Assembly: GCA_033765345.1 (NCBI GenBank)
Contig: JANRIC010000159.1
Coordinates: forward strand, 51,773-115,772
Length of the DNA: 64,000 nt
Reading direction: 5' to 3'
DNA from: JANRIC01 sp033765345
Lineage (GTDB): Bacteria > Bacteroidota > Bacteroidia > Cytophagales > Microscillaceae
The notes under the pieces are model-generated. The model made no database searches. It saw nothing but the letters and a program-made list of their open reading frames with translations, and was not told the origin of the DNA. Made by a program: the position numbers and the translations under genes. Below, piece by piece: positions 52,649 through 62,240 of the stretch. How positions within the stretch are numbered: the stretch's first letter is position 1; each line of letters opens with the position of its first letter.

Positions 52649-53053
52649 ATGAAAAATAAAAACCCTGAAACTAACTATTCCATTCAAAACAATCTGAATC
52701 TATTAGCCCAAAATGTTCAATTATTAACTAAGCAAGTAGATATTGAGTTATCATGCTTGAAATCAAAGATGCAGGACGTACCCAAAAAGCCTGCAACTTC
52801 CTATAAAACCTTTACTTTTATTCAAAAAATCCTGACACTGGCAGAGCAAAAACCCGAAGTTTTTTCCTCCCAAATTACGATAAGCCTTCTCAAAGAAGAC
52901 ACTGCAACCTTATCAAACCTTCAAAATCTGGAAACAGACCTTGAAAAGCTACAAGATGATTTACAGGATATGATCCAGATTATTCGGTATGATTTATACA
53001 CGAAAAGCAAAAAAATTCAGGATAATTTGCGAAAAAGCGAATCCTTGAATTAG
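52649..53053 (+). CDS. Small helical protein, unknown
   Basis: 134 residues. No signal peptide. The sequence is largely helix with Asn/Gln/Lys-rich coiled-coil character (NLNLLAQNVQLLTKQVDIEL; LQNLETDLEKLQDDLQDMIQ). No domain recognised. Monocistronic; the start was chosen as the first ATG in a well-formed leader. The 260 bases after it hold no gene. Confidence 0.5.
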   Translation: MKNKNPETNYSIQNNLNLLAQNVQLLTKQVDIELSCLKSKMQDVPKKPATSYKTFTFIQKILTLAEQKPEVFSSQITISLLKEDTATLSNLQNLETDLEKLQDDLQDMIQIIRYDLYTKSKKIQDNLRKSESLN

Positions 53054-53312
53054 CTTCCCGCCTTTGAGTTTTCTCTTATGTAGATGAAACTATTAAAAGC
53101 TTAAATTACCCAATTGGGTTTAAGGTCACATAATTTTATGATGTATCAATCTGGGCAATGATTTCTAAAAACTATTTAAAAATTGAAATTTCTGGTAATT
53201 TTTCGTGCAATGTTACACGCTTTCAAAGAAAATTATTTTTTGAATGCGCCTGAAATGTAAAATTATTTCGTTCTTAGCTTATAGAATAGTATAAAAATAC
53301 ACCACTCGTATC

Positions 53313-55481
53313 ATGAAACCGAGGCATTTTTTTCTACTAATTTGCGTAGGAATCGTCTCAACCCGGCTGATTATTGCTCAGACCCCGGTAGATTCGATTT
53401 TACATCGTTTAAAAAAACATAAGAACGGCTTGCTCATTGCAGAATTAAAACAAATTTATCAAGAAGATTTTGATCGTCAATTTAATTCGGTATCAGATAG
53501 CTTGCCTATATTGAGAAAAAAGCTGGATGTGCAAATAGGAGCTAAGACGCATCTATTAGAACCTTCCCAACAAGCCATTATTTTCGCCTTTCTAGCCAAC
53601 AGACATATTCGAGACCTGGAAATTTACCAGGGTTATTCTCTTTTTCAAAAAGCTCAGGCCTTACTGAGCAAAAAACCTAGCTATGCCCGTATGTATTATT
53701 TTCAGCAGGTTGCTGATGCCTTTGCTGTCTTACAAAGACCAGATTCGGCGTTTTTTTATGCCGAGAAATCCCTTGAGATTGCTCATAAACTTGGAAATGA
53801 CAGCCTGGTATTAAACGCCTTAGGCCCATTAGCCCAAAAAGCATACGACTTCAAGCATTATACGAAGGCCATTCATTATTACAAGCTTATACTCAAACAC
53901 CGATTGGCTACAGATATAATCAGAAGAAATATAAATCACAGTATAGCTGTTATTTATGCCCGACTTCATCAGTACACCCAAGCAAGGGCTTATTATAAAA
54001 AGTCTTTGGTTTATTCCGAAAAAATGAAAGATAAATTCTGGATCGGCTTGGACAATGGCAATATTGGTACTACCTACTTTGAAGAAGGAAACTATGAAAT
54101 GGCTCTCCCTTATCTTTTGATTGACCTGAAATTTAGTGGCTACCCCGAAATGACAACCAGTGCGATGAATTGCTTGAATACCCTAGTACAACTCTCTATT
54201 TACTCCCAAAAAATAACACAGGCAGGCTATTACCTCAATAAATTACAGAACTCTTTTCAGCAAATCAAACTGGATACCGTTTCGCTTAACGATCAAAAAT
54301 TAAAATTTTATGAAACCGCCTCGATGTATTACGAAGCAATCAAAGACTATTCTACTGCCCTGAAATATACCAGAAACTACACAGCGTTGCATCAAGAAGT
54401 AGACCTGACAAACGCCGTTAAGAGGGCTCGTTTAGAAGAAGCCTGGTTGAGTTTTAACCAATTGTCCAGAGAGATAGAAAGTAAAGCTAGGGAAATACGT
54501 TTCCAGGAACAGAAAATTTTAATACTCGAGCAAGAAAAAAAGCTTCAATCGGCTGTTGGTCAAATTAAAAGTAATTTGCTCATGGGTGCCATTGTGCTCA
54601 TTTTGCTCATTGGAGGCATCTTGTATGTGACGTATGATCGCTATCGTAGCAAAAAAGAAGCGCATCGGATTCTGGAAAAACAACGCGATGAAATCAGCCA
54701 AAAAAACAGAGAACTGTCTCAAAGCCTTCATACTGTAGGCTTACATCAAAAACGCCTTGAAAATCTAGCAGCGCATCTTTCTGAGGTAAATGCCACCAAA
54801 GATAAATTGTTTTCTATCATTGGTCACGACCTAAGAGCTCCTATCGGCAATCTCAAAACATTGATAGAATTGTTATCTTCTCAAAGAATCAATCAGGAAG
54901 ACTTTTTTCAGATTTCTGAAAGCTTAAATCATCATATCGAACACGTGTTTTTTACCCTCGATAATCTTTTGCAGTGGGCTAACACTCAATTACAAGGCTT
55001 TCAGACAGCACCTCAATCTGTTGATCTATACGAAGTGGCTCAGGAAAACGTAGATTTTCTTATTGGAGCTGCCCAATCCAAAGAAATTGTGCTTTACAAT
55101 CATATCAGCAGAAACTCCATAGCCAATGTAGATAAAAATCAGATAAGTCTTGTGCTTAGAAATCTGATTAACAATGCCATCAAATTTACACCCAAATGTG
55201 GTAAAATAAGCCTGAATGCTTACTTGGATGAACAAAAGCTCAAGATAGCCATCGCAGATACCGGAATTGGCATCAGTGAAGAAAATATTGATAAGCTCTT
55301 CAAACGTAATATACATTATAGCACCTTTGGAACGGCTGGTGAAAAGGGAACTGGGCTGGGTTTACTCTTGTGTGAAGAGATGATCTCCCGAAACGGCGGC
55401 GAAATCTCTGTCAACAGCATTCCCGGAGAAGGAACTACTTTTTGGATAACCCTACCCAGATTTTTAAAAATACAAAATTAA
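53313..55481 (+). CDS. Orphan TPR sensor histidine kinase
   Basis: 722 residues. A signal peptide is followed by a periplasmic helical part with TPR-like repeats (about 100-370: FYAEKSLEIAHKLGNDSLVL, AYYKKSLVYSEKMKDKFWIG). A membrane helix at about 425-445 (LLMGAIVLILLIGGILYVTY) leads to a coiled coil (KEAHRILEKQRDEISQKNRE), then HisKA with the phosphoacceptor in FSIIGHDLRAPIGNL, and HATPase (GIGISEENIDKLFKR; GTGLGLLLCEEMISRNGG). No response regulator adjoins it, so the partner is elsewhere. Confidence 0.92.
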   Translation: MKPRHFFLLICVGIVSTRLIIAQTPVDSILHRLKKHKNGLLIAELKQIYQEDFDRQFNSVSDSLPILRKKLDVQIGAKTHLLEPSQQAIIFAFLANRHIRDLEIYQGYSLFQKAQALLSKKPSYARMYYFQQVADAFAVLQRPDSAFFYAEKSLEIAHKLGNDSLVLNALGPLAQKAYDFKHYTKAIHYYKLILKHRLATDIIRRNINHSIAVIYARLHQYTQARAYYKKSLVYSEKMKDKFWIGLDNGNIGTTYFEEGNYEMALPYLLIDLKFSGYPEMTTSAMNCLNTLVQLSIYSQKITQAGYYLNKLQNSFQQIKLDTVSLNDQKLKFYETASMYYEAIKDYSTALKYTRNYTALHQEVDLTNAVKRARLEEAWLSFNQLSREIESKAREIRFQEQKILILEQEKKLQSAVGQIKSNLLMGAIVLILLIGGILYVTYDRYRSKKEAHRILEKQRDEISQKNRELSQSLHTVGLHQKRLENLAAHLSEVNATKDKLFSIIGHDLRAPIGNLKTLIELLSSQRINQEDFFQISESLNHHIEHVFFTLDNLLQWANTQLQGFQTAPQSVDLYEVAQENVDFLIGAAQSKEIVLYNHISRNSIANVDKNQISLVLRNLINNAIKFTPKCGKISLNAYLDEQKLKIAIADTGIGISEENIDKLFKRNIHYSTFGTAGEKGTGLGLLLCEEMISRNGGEISVNSIPGEGTTFWITLPRFLKIQN

Positions 55482-55492
55482 AGAAAGGTATT

Positions 55493-58400
55493 TCACCCCT
55501 CTTTTGCGTGCAATAGGCGCTTTAACAATTCCAATGAATCGCTGTCAGTAAAATAAGCCAAATGATGGCAAGCAATCTGAATGATCTCTTGATCGGTTTT
55601 GCTGCCTATGGATTCCATACTTTTCTGACTTACTACTGCATCGTTGGGTTCATCCAGGGCAATATTACCCAAACGTCGTTTTAGTTGAGTCAAAACTCCT
55701 TTTGAATCATTGATTGAGGCATCTCCAGCTACAACAATATAAGGAATCTTAGGGTCACCATTATTATTCAGCCCTTCTATAAAAGCCGATCTGGATTCCA
55801 TCTGACTCAGTGTCTTAAAAACCGTTTGCGTAATGGCTAGGTCTTTATTTTTTTGAAGTAGCCAAAGTAATCCGACTGTACTCCCTATATATGGGTTGAG
55901 ATAATTCAAAGCCAAAATCAGTGCTTTTGTGGCAAATTCAATATAAGCAGGAATCCCTCCAAACACACTTCCGCCATTGGGTGTACCCATCATAATCAAA
56001 CGGCTGATTAGTTGGTCGCCTGAACCTTCCTCAATGTATTTTCGAGCAACCAAGCCTCCCATACTATGCACTAAAAGATCAATTTCTACCTGAGATTTAT
56101 TTGTTGACTGATCCAAGCCGGCCTCTCGGAGCAATGTTTTGAGGTTTTTGGCAGTATCTTCCAGGGGGGTATTGAGATTTTCATAATCGAATCCAAGAAT
56201 CAAGTCATAATTTAGGCTTTTTTGAATACTGCCTAATTTTAGAAAATTGTTGGGATTGCTACCAATGATTCCGTGTATCATCAGAAGGATTCGGATATGC
56301 TCTTTTTCTGCCAGAAGTTTCTGAATTTTTTCTTTCAGATTTTTATCATCTTGCACGACTTTTCCTTGGTCATTCAGGTATAAATGACTCAGCCTGGCAT
56401 TCTCTTTTCCCTGTTTACCTAAAGCAATTTTAAAAAACAGCAATTGTAAAGACCTGCGTATACTTCGGCGGCGGTCGTCGGGCACACTTGGCAGGTGTTC
56501 AAGAATGACTTGCACTTTCCCTGGTTCTATCTGTTCAGCCCAGCCTACTGGAGTGATCAGCCCATCTTCCAAAGCCAGAGGAATCACCTGTTCATCTTCG
56601 GTAATTTGGGTATTTAAATGGATATAAAGTGGATTATCGGGGCTGATGTCACCTTCAATTTCGCTCAACTCGAGGATTGATTCGGAGTTGGCACTGCGTG
56701 ATTGAGGGGCAAAATTCAGACAGGTGATTTCTTCACCCGGTATTTCACTCAAAATCGACATTTCTCCGGCGTTGCGAGTTTGGGGTTGAAAAGATTTTAA
56801 GGATAATTGAGCTTTGAGCGAATTATGCCCTGCAATGCTGATTTTACCTTCTGCCAAAGAGCTAAAACGATCAGAAATTTGTGCCAGATTTTTGACTACT
56901 TTGATGCGTACTTCCTTCGTGAACCAGTCTTCCTGTACGCTTACAAAAGCCTCTTTGGTGATGCCTTCTGCTTCCAGAAATTTATCATTAAGTATTTTGC
57001 CGATTTCCAGGCTTTTCAGCTCAAACAAATGTGCATCGATGGCTTCGGTACTGACGATCAGTTTTATTTTGAGGTCTATCTCCGTCTCCCGGTCAAGGGT
57101 TGGATGAAAGCCGATAATATCTTTAGCTTTGTCATGATACATCAGTGGGAAGCGTTGACCAGAAGCAATTTGTTTGGTATTAGCCCAGTAGATACCATAT
57201 CGATTATTGATAAAAAACATTTGAAAATAAAGACTTTGGTGCGTATTATTTCGGACTTCTACCCGATAATCGATGGGTTGCCATTTTTCATTTTCCAGAT
57301 AACTCACCAAATGAACGTCTTCCTGGCTGTGGAGGTACTCAATATCATTTTTGTCAATTTCATAAAAATCAAAGGCTATATCCTGGGGATTGAGTTTGGG
57401 GCGGGGGTTGTGCAGTTTGCTGAAATTTTGCCACTGTGCCAAGTGTTCTAAAAGGCGTATCAATTCCAAACCCATATCTAGTGGATATTTTTGCCCGATA
57501 AGGCTACGATTTTGGATTCCCTGAATCAATTTACCACTGGGTCGTTGGGTGATGTAATACACATCTTCTTGAGCTTTGATCTCAAAATCAGCATCTTGTA
57601 TCTCGTTGACCTGTTCAACAAAGTAAAAATCAGCATTTTGTATCAAATCTTGCAAGGCTGTTTTGCCAATTTCTTCTCCTGTCAGGTAAACCCGAATCGG
57701 GTTCATGGGCAAATAAGTAAAAACTCCCTGATAAATCTCAGCAGGATTCGGAGCATTCATTTCAAGTTCCAGCAGACTTTTTTGAGGTTTGACAGCCAGC
57801 ACTTTTGCCAAACCCAGGCATTGCTCCGAATCTGTGATATCTGCCTGAGAAGGAAAAACCTTGAGCTGGACGGTTTCTTCTGGGCGAATCAGAGGATTCA
57901 GCCCATGAATAGCTCCGAGGTCTATTTGCCAGTTTCCTTCTTTAAAATAAATGTGTTGTATGGGGGAGTTATCCAGGGTTTTTCCCTCGAGAAAAGAGCC
58001 AAAAGCATCAAAACCTGCATAGTTTTCAAGTTGAGGGTCTTGAAAATCGGCGAGTCGGTGTACCAGTATTCGGATTTCACGAAAAAGACTTGTGTATGAA
58101 AGTTCAGCGGTGCTTTTTCGGAGTACTTCCAACAAGGCCGCCGTATAAATCCCTTGATTATGTAAGGTTTCCCAGGCTTTTTGAGTTTTGTCACAGGCTG
58201 CCAGAAGGATGTGTTTAGTGATTGGTATTTGTATTTTTCCTTGATTTTCCCGATAGTTTTTTTCATAATAACTTTCCGTAGTTCCGGGAATTTTAATACA
58301 ATCTTGTAGACTTCTGGAGTTGCCTTCTCGCTCGGCTTGTCGGGTACGGGCAAAGCGAAAATCGTCTGTGTCTCGAGTTCCTGAGCCGGAGTGGCAGCAA

Positions 58401-58831
58401 TCTAGTGAGATTACAATATCTACATTTGGTTTATTTTGGCTGATTTCCCAAAGCAATACTGCCAATTCAAAATCAGCCAGGTCGAGCCTTTCAGGGTATC
58501 GGCTGTCATAGCAGACCAGGGTTTCATTTTTTTTATCGGGATGGATAGCCCAAAATTCGGGAGGAGAGTTTTCTCTAGAACCATGACCACTGAAGTGGAA
58601 AAATACTGTATCGCCGTTTTGTGCTTTTCCGAGATGCTCCCGGAAGTTTTGGATGACCTGATCACGGGTAGCTTCCGCATTTTTGAGGCACTTTATGGCA
58701 GGTTTAAGGTGGGCATATTTTTGGAGGAGCATGGCTTCTAACTCCTCGATATCACGCACACATCCCTTCAAAGGGCTTAACTGAGGATATTCATTGATTC
58801 CGACGAGCAGGGCATAGAGTTTTTTAGGCAT
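55493..58831 (-). CDS. Caspase (peptidase C14) fused to a C-terminal alpha/beta hydrolase
   Basis: About 1112 residues from MPKKLYALLVGINEYPQLSP (58831). Numbering below counts from the ATG at 58867. Caspase domain: catalytic His95 in VFFHFSGHGSRENS and Cys158 in ISLDCCHSGSG; this is the caspase-hemoglobinase fold. A long middle region (about 260-840) holds a DUF4384-like segment (HQSLYFQMFFINNRYGIYWA) and further beta-rich parts. The C-terminal hydrolase is complete: Ser935 in VHSMGG, Asp1076 in NDAVV, His1101 in CHHLAYF, and the oxyanion-region MIHGIIG. It could act on lipid or acyl ester. It follows the EAD-CHAT gene at once, so the two form an operon. Confidence 0.88.
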   Translation of the reverse strand: MPKKLYALLVGINEYPQLSPLKGCVRDIEELEAMLLQKYAHLKPAIKCLKNAEATRDQVIQNFREHLGKAQNGDTVFFHFSGHGSRENSPPEFWAIHPDKKNETLVCYDSRYPERLDLADFELAVLLWEISQNKPNVDIVISLDCCHSGSGTRDTDDFRFARTRQAEREGNSRSLQDCIKIPGTTESYYEKNYRENQGKIQIPITKHILLAACDKTQKAWETLHNQGIYTAALLEVLRKSTAELSYTSLFREIRILVHRLADFQDPQLENYAGFDAFGSFLEGKTLDNSPIQHIYFKEGNWQIDLGAIHGLNPLIRPEETVQLKVFPSQADITDSEQCLGLAKVLAVKPQKSLLELEMNAPNPAEIYQGVFTYLPMNPIRVYLTGEEIGKTALQDLIQNADFYFVEQVNEIQDADFEIKAQEDVYYITQRPSGKLIQGIQNRSLIGQKYPLDMGLELIRLLEHLAQWQNFSKLHNPRPKLNPQDIAFDFYEIDKNDIEYLHSQEDVHLVSYLENEKWQPIDYRVEVRNNTHQSLYFQMFFINNRYGIYWANTKQIASGQRFPLMYHDKAKDIIGFHPTLDRETEIDLKIKLIVSTEAIDAHLFELKSLEIGKILNDKFLEAEGITKEAFVSVQEDWFTKEVRIKVVKNLAQISDRFSSLAEGKISIAGHNSLKAQLSLKSFQPQTRNAGEMSILSEIPGEEITCLNFAPQSRSANSESILELSEIEGDISPDNPLYIHLNTQITEDEQVIPLALEDGLITPVGWAEQIEPGKVQVILEHLPSVPDDRRRSIRRSLQLLFFKIALGKQGKENARLSHLYLNDQGKVVQDDKNLKEKIQKLLAEKEHIRILLMIHGIIGSNPNNFLKLGSIQKSLNYDLILGFDYENLNTPLEDTAKNLKTLLREAGLDQSTNKSQVEIDLLVHSMGGLVARKYIEEGSGDQLISRLIMMGTPNGGSVFGGIPAYIEFATKALILALNYLNPYIGSTVGLLWLLQKNKDLAITQTVFKTLSQMESRSAFIEGLNNNGDPKIPYIVVAGDASINDSKGVLTQLKRRLGNIALDEPNDAVVSQKSMESIGSKTDQEIIQIACHHLAYFTDSDSLELLKRLLHAKEG

Positions 58832-58867
58832 AGGTTTCATTGGATTGATCAAAACAATTTTCAGCAA

Positions 58868-59776
58868 TCATATAAGAGTCCAATTTAATAATTTTTTATC
58901 CGAATAATACAAAGCCCAGGATTTTTCGTGGATATTTTCCCGATCCAGCTCGGCGGAATTGAATCGTTTGATTTCCAAGCCATAGTTCGTGGCACGGTTT
59001 CCTAAATATGATTGCGCTTCTGAAAAGGCTTTTTGAATATCGACTCCACTTCCCAATGATTTGTAAAACTGATGGGCAAAATCTTTGGCCTGCTCATCAT
59101 CAATCGGGGCAGAAGTGGCAATCAATATTTTATCATTCAATTTGCCGGATTCTAAAAAAGCGACTACCTGGTCTTTGTTGGCACAACCATTAAGAAAAAC
59201 GATTTTTAAAAACGGCTGATTATCAAACAATTGCAAGAAAAATGAAATGGATAAATCTTTCCCATTGTCTGACAGACCTAACTCATTACGGTTGGAATGG
59301 CCGCTATAATGAAATATCACAATCCGATCCCTGAAATCACGCGTGAAGGCATTGTAGATCGTGTCTTTATTTGCCTGCCCAATGCTTTGATATTCAAGCC
59401 TTTCTTGTAAATGAAGTGGCAACAGAGCTTCTCGAATGAGGTGCTCTTCCTGACTGAGTGACTGTAGGTAAACCAGTGGATCATTGGCAAAAGCCAAAAA
59501 TACGACTGGGCGAACTACTTTTTCATAAATTTCTTGAGCCGTTTGCAGGTGTTTGAGGAGGGTCTTGCGGATGGATGCCTTGCGTGCAGAGGCTTCAGCG
59601 TATGTAATGGTGCCATCGTCTTGTTCTTCCTGAAGGTCTTTGAGGTTTCCGGTGAGGAGTTGAATTTTTGGGAGCAAATCCCTGTCTTTTTGAGCGTTCA
59701 GAAAGTCGATAAATTCTTTCAAAGCTTTTTCCAGTTTTTCGGAAGCAGCCAGTTCTATGATTTGGGCTATATTCAT
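58868..59776 (-). CDS. EAD-like domain plus CHAT protease
   Basis: About 302 residues from MNIAQIIELAASEKLEKALK (59776), or 313 from the first ATG; numbering from the latter. The helical N-terminus (about 12-95, LIELA..KL..ALK, QLLTGNLKDLQEEQDDGTIT, ASARKASIRKTLLKHL) matches the effector-associated domain type that recruits partners by homotypic contacts. The CHAT domain follows, with catalytic His171 in VIFHYSGHSNRNEL and Cys209 in KIVFLNGCANKD. CHAT is a caspase relative. It is directly upstream of a second caspase-clan gene. A role in proteolytic conflict or cell-suicide signalling is inference. Confidence 0.85.
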   Translation of the reverse strand: MNIAQIIELAASEKLEKALKEFIDFLNAQKDRDLLPKIQLLTGNLKDLQEEQDDGTITYAEASARKASIRKTLLKHLQTAQEIYEKVVRPVVFLAFANDPLVYLQSLSQEEHLIREALLPLHLQERLEYQSIGQANKDTIYNAFTRDFRDRIVIFHYSGHSNRNELGLSDNGKDLSISFFLQLFDNQPFLKIVFLNGCANKDQVVAFLESGKLNDKILIATSAPIDDEQAKDFAHQFYKSLGSGVDIQKAFSEAQSYLGNRATNYGLEIKRFNSAELDRENIHEKSWALYYSDKKLLNWTLI

Positions 59777-59987
59777 AAGGCGAATCGGGCGAAAAGTTTC
59801 ATGCAACAATTTAAAAATAATTCATTGAAAAACGGTAATAAGCACAATTTTTCAAAGTACCGTGTTTTTAGGTATCAATTTTCTTTTTTTATTAAAATAA
59901 ATTCGTAAAAACTTTAAAAACTAAAAATTTAGTTGTATTATTGTGACATTCCAAAACCCGGTAAACAAAAATACAAAATTGCGAATT

Positions 59988-60560
59988 ATGCAAAAATTAC
60001 ACGAAGAAGAAAAACAAGTGATGCAGATGTTGTGGCAATTGGAACGGGCTAGCCTCGAGCAACTTCAACAGATTTGGCCGGAGCCTAAATTGCCTCTTCC
60101 ACGGATTCGGGCGATATTTCAAGATTTGACGGAGAGAGGTTTTGTGATGAGTAAAATAGTGGGCAAGCAGGAGTTGTTTTTCCCTACGATCGAGCTTACT
60201 CGTGCTGAGGAACAAATTATGCAGGTTTTGTGGCGATTAAAGCATGCTTTTGTCAAGGACGTAATCAAAGAACTTCCTGAGCCTAAACCTGCCTACAATA
60301 CGGTGTCTACCATCATCAGGATATTGCAGGATAAGGGTTTTGTGGGCCACAAGCCTCACGGCAAAACGCACGAATATTTCCCTTTGATTGAAAAAAGCAA
60401 ATACAGCAATTATTTCCTAAAAAACTTTATGGGCAAATATTTTGGGGGATCTTTTGAAAAGCTGGTTTCTTTTTTTGTCAAACAAAACGATCTGGATATT
60501 CGTGAATTTGAAGATTTGATGAAACATCTGGGAGAGTCCGAGGAGATGTCTTCTCACTGA
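59988..60560 (+). CDS. BlaI/MecI-family repressor with duplicated winged helix
   Basis: About 190 residues from MQKLHEEEKQVMQML (59988, ATG; an upstream GTG at 59943 is possible). The usual BlaI is ~125 residues. Here a degenerate first winged helix (HEEEKQVMQMLWQLERASLE, then LPRIRAIFQDLTERGFV) precedes the canonical one (TRAEEQIMQVLWRLKHAFVK, then YNTVSTIIRILQDKGFVG). The C-terminal dimer/cleavage region follows. BlaI represses a M56 peptidase gene until the peptidase signals; that gene follows 28 bases later. Confidence 0.9.
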   Translation: MQKLHEEEKQVMQMLWQLERASLEQLQQIWPEPKLPLPRIRAIFQDLTERGFVMSKIVGKQELFFPTIELTRAEEQIMQVLWRLKHAFVKDVIKELPEPKPAYNTVSTIIRILQDKGFVGHKPHGKTHEYFPLIEKSKYSNYFLKNFMGKYFGGSFEKLVSFFVKQNDLDIREFEDLMKHLGESEEMSSH

Positions 60561-60587
60561 TTCTCTAAAACTTAATATATCAAGCCT

Positions 60588-61808
60588 ATGATGCTGTTTT
60601 TGTTGAAATCTTCCCTGTGTTTATGCGTATTTTATGCATTTTACACGCTTTTTCTTCGCAAAGAGACTTTCTTTCAGAGAAATCGCTACTATCTTTTATG
60701 GAGTCCGATGTTGGCTTTATTTATTCCCTGGATGAACATTGGGTGGTTTTTTGCCCAACCAGGCATAGGGGCTTTGCCTCTTAACCTTCAAAATATAGAG
60801 GTGACCCTACAAGCCGTAGAAAATAAATTACAGCAAAACTCTCAAATCGTTTATTCGGATATTTGGGTGAAGGTTTACGGGTTGGGGGTTTTGATATTGG
60901 TTTTGTTATTGCTTATTCGCCTAGGAAGGCTCATTTTTCAAATCAAAAACAGCCGGATCAAATATTGCAGGGGTTATAAACTGATTTGTACAAATGGAAA
61001 ACACCCCACATTTTCTTTTTTCGGATACCTTTTTTGGGATAATAGCCTGGAATTGGATGCGGAAAAATCCGATAAAATCCTGATGCACGAATTAAAACAT
61101 ATTTGGGACGGGCATAGCGTGGATGTCTTTCTGATGGAGGTTTTTAAAATTATCTTTTGGTTTAACCCAGTGATATATCTTTTCAAACGAGACCTGAGAC
61201 TACAACACGAATACATTGCCGATGCGTATGTGCTACACGAAAGCGATCTCAAAGCATACACCCGTTTGATTGTGGAGACTTGTTTTCAAAAGCTGAATTT
61301 AAGCCTAGCACACAGCTTTTTTAAAAGATCGGAAGTCAAACAACGTATTGCAGCCATGCAGCGATTGCGGACTCCGGTGAGTCACAGCCTAAAAATTCTT
61401 TTACTGATTCCCATTATTGCTTTACTCTTTTTTTCTTTTGCACAGAGGGATTTTTCTTTATGGCAAGAGGCAAACCCAAACCCAAAAGACAAAAATTTGG
61501 AAATGAATCGTTTTGCTACCACAGAAGGAGGTTTGGATAAATTCTATCAAGATTTAAGCAAGCACCTAGTTTACCCAGAGGAAGCCACCCAGGGCAAAAT
61601 TCAAGGAAAAGTATTCATACAATTTACTGTAATGCAAGATGGTCGAGTAGCTGATCTAAAAGTTATCAAAGGATTTCATCCGGCTTGTGACAGGGCAGCT
61701 TTGGAAGCCTTTCATAAAACAAGTACACGCTGGTTACCCGCAAAAGTAGATGGCAAGCCCGTTAAGCAACAGCTCTATTTACCGGTTACATTTTCGGCGG
61801 GGAAGTAA
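60588..61808 (+). CDS. BlaR1/MecR1-type M56 peptidase with C-terminal TonB domain
   Basis: 406 residues. Membrane helices frame the metalloprotease: HELKH (167-171, HExxH-like zinc motif) and E208 in HEYIAD as third ligand. A further membrane helix precedes the periplasmic C-terminus, which is a TonB domain: YPEEATQGKIQGKVFIQFTV, DGRVADLKVIKGFHPACDRA, LPVTF. M56 proteins in Bacteroidota usually end this way. It probably degrades or inactivates the BlaI-like repressor. Regulated by, and co-transcribed with, that repressor. Confidence 0.93.
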   Translation: MMLFLLKSSLCLCVFYAFYTLFLRKETFFQRNRYYLLWSPMLALFIPWMNIGWFFAQPGIGALPLNLQNIEVTLQAVENKLQQNSQIVYSDIWVKVYGLGVLILVLLLLIRLGRLIFQIKNSRIKYCRGYKLICTNGKHPTFSFFGYLFWDNSLELDAEKSDKILMHELKHIWDGHSVDVFLMEVFKIIFWFNPVIYLFKRDLRLQHEYIADAYVLHESDLKAYTRLIVETCFQKLNLSLAHSFFKRSEVKQRIAAMQRLRTPVSHSLKILLLIPIIALLFFSFAQRDFSLWQEANPNPKDKNLEMNRFATTEGGLDKFYQDLSKHLVYPEEATQGKIQGKVFIQFTVMQDGRVADLKVIKGFHPACDRAALEAFHKTSTRWLPAKVDGKPVKQQLYLPVTFSAGK

Positions 61809-61847
61809 AAAACGAAATATTTTATATAAAATTAATAGAGATTTACT

Positions 61848-62219
61848 ATGGAATTGAAAAAAAATCCGAAAGTTGATCTTTCTAAAAAAAGGGGGCTTTT
61901 TTTTAACGTGAGCCTTGCTTTTGTACTTTTATTAGTCAATACAGCCTTTGAGTGGCGTACTGCCTCAGAATATGGGCTGATTGATTTGTCAGATATAGAC
62001 TCGGGCAATCCCCAAATAGAATTATTTGACCAATCCAAAGAGTTGCCGCTCCCCCCTAACTCTTACGCTCCTGAACAAGAAGCAAGCCCTACAAAACCTT
62101 TAGATACCCTAAGCACGGAGGAAGAAGAAGAAATTATGATTGAAGTGAGGCTGGATATTTCCCTGGAAGGTTTCGGTTTTGATAATTCCTTCTTGGATCG
62201 CCTCACAAAAAAATCTTAG
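61848..62219 (+). CDS. TonB-like N-terminal anchor lacking the TonB domain
   Basis: 123 residues. The start (MELKKNPKVDLSKKRGLFFN) and membrane helix (VSLAFVLLLVNTAFEW) match Bacteroidota TonB proteins, and a Pro/Glu-rich acidic segment follows (EEEEEIMIEVRLDISLEGFG). The protein stops before the C-terminal TonB domain. The neighbouring M56 protein carries that domain instead. It may be a decayed TonB or a deliberate partner; no frameshift is visible. Confidence 0.6.
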   Translation: MELKKNPKVDLSKKRGLFFNVSLAFVLLLVNTAFEWRTASEYGLIDLSDIDSGNPQIELFDQSKELPLPPNSYAPEQEASPTKPLDTLSTEEEEEIMIEVRLDISLEGFGFDNSFLDRLTKKS

Positions 62220-62240
62220 ACCAAGGATAGATTCAAGAGC

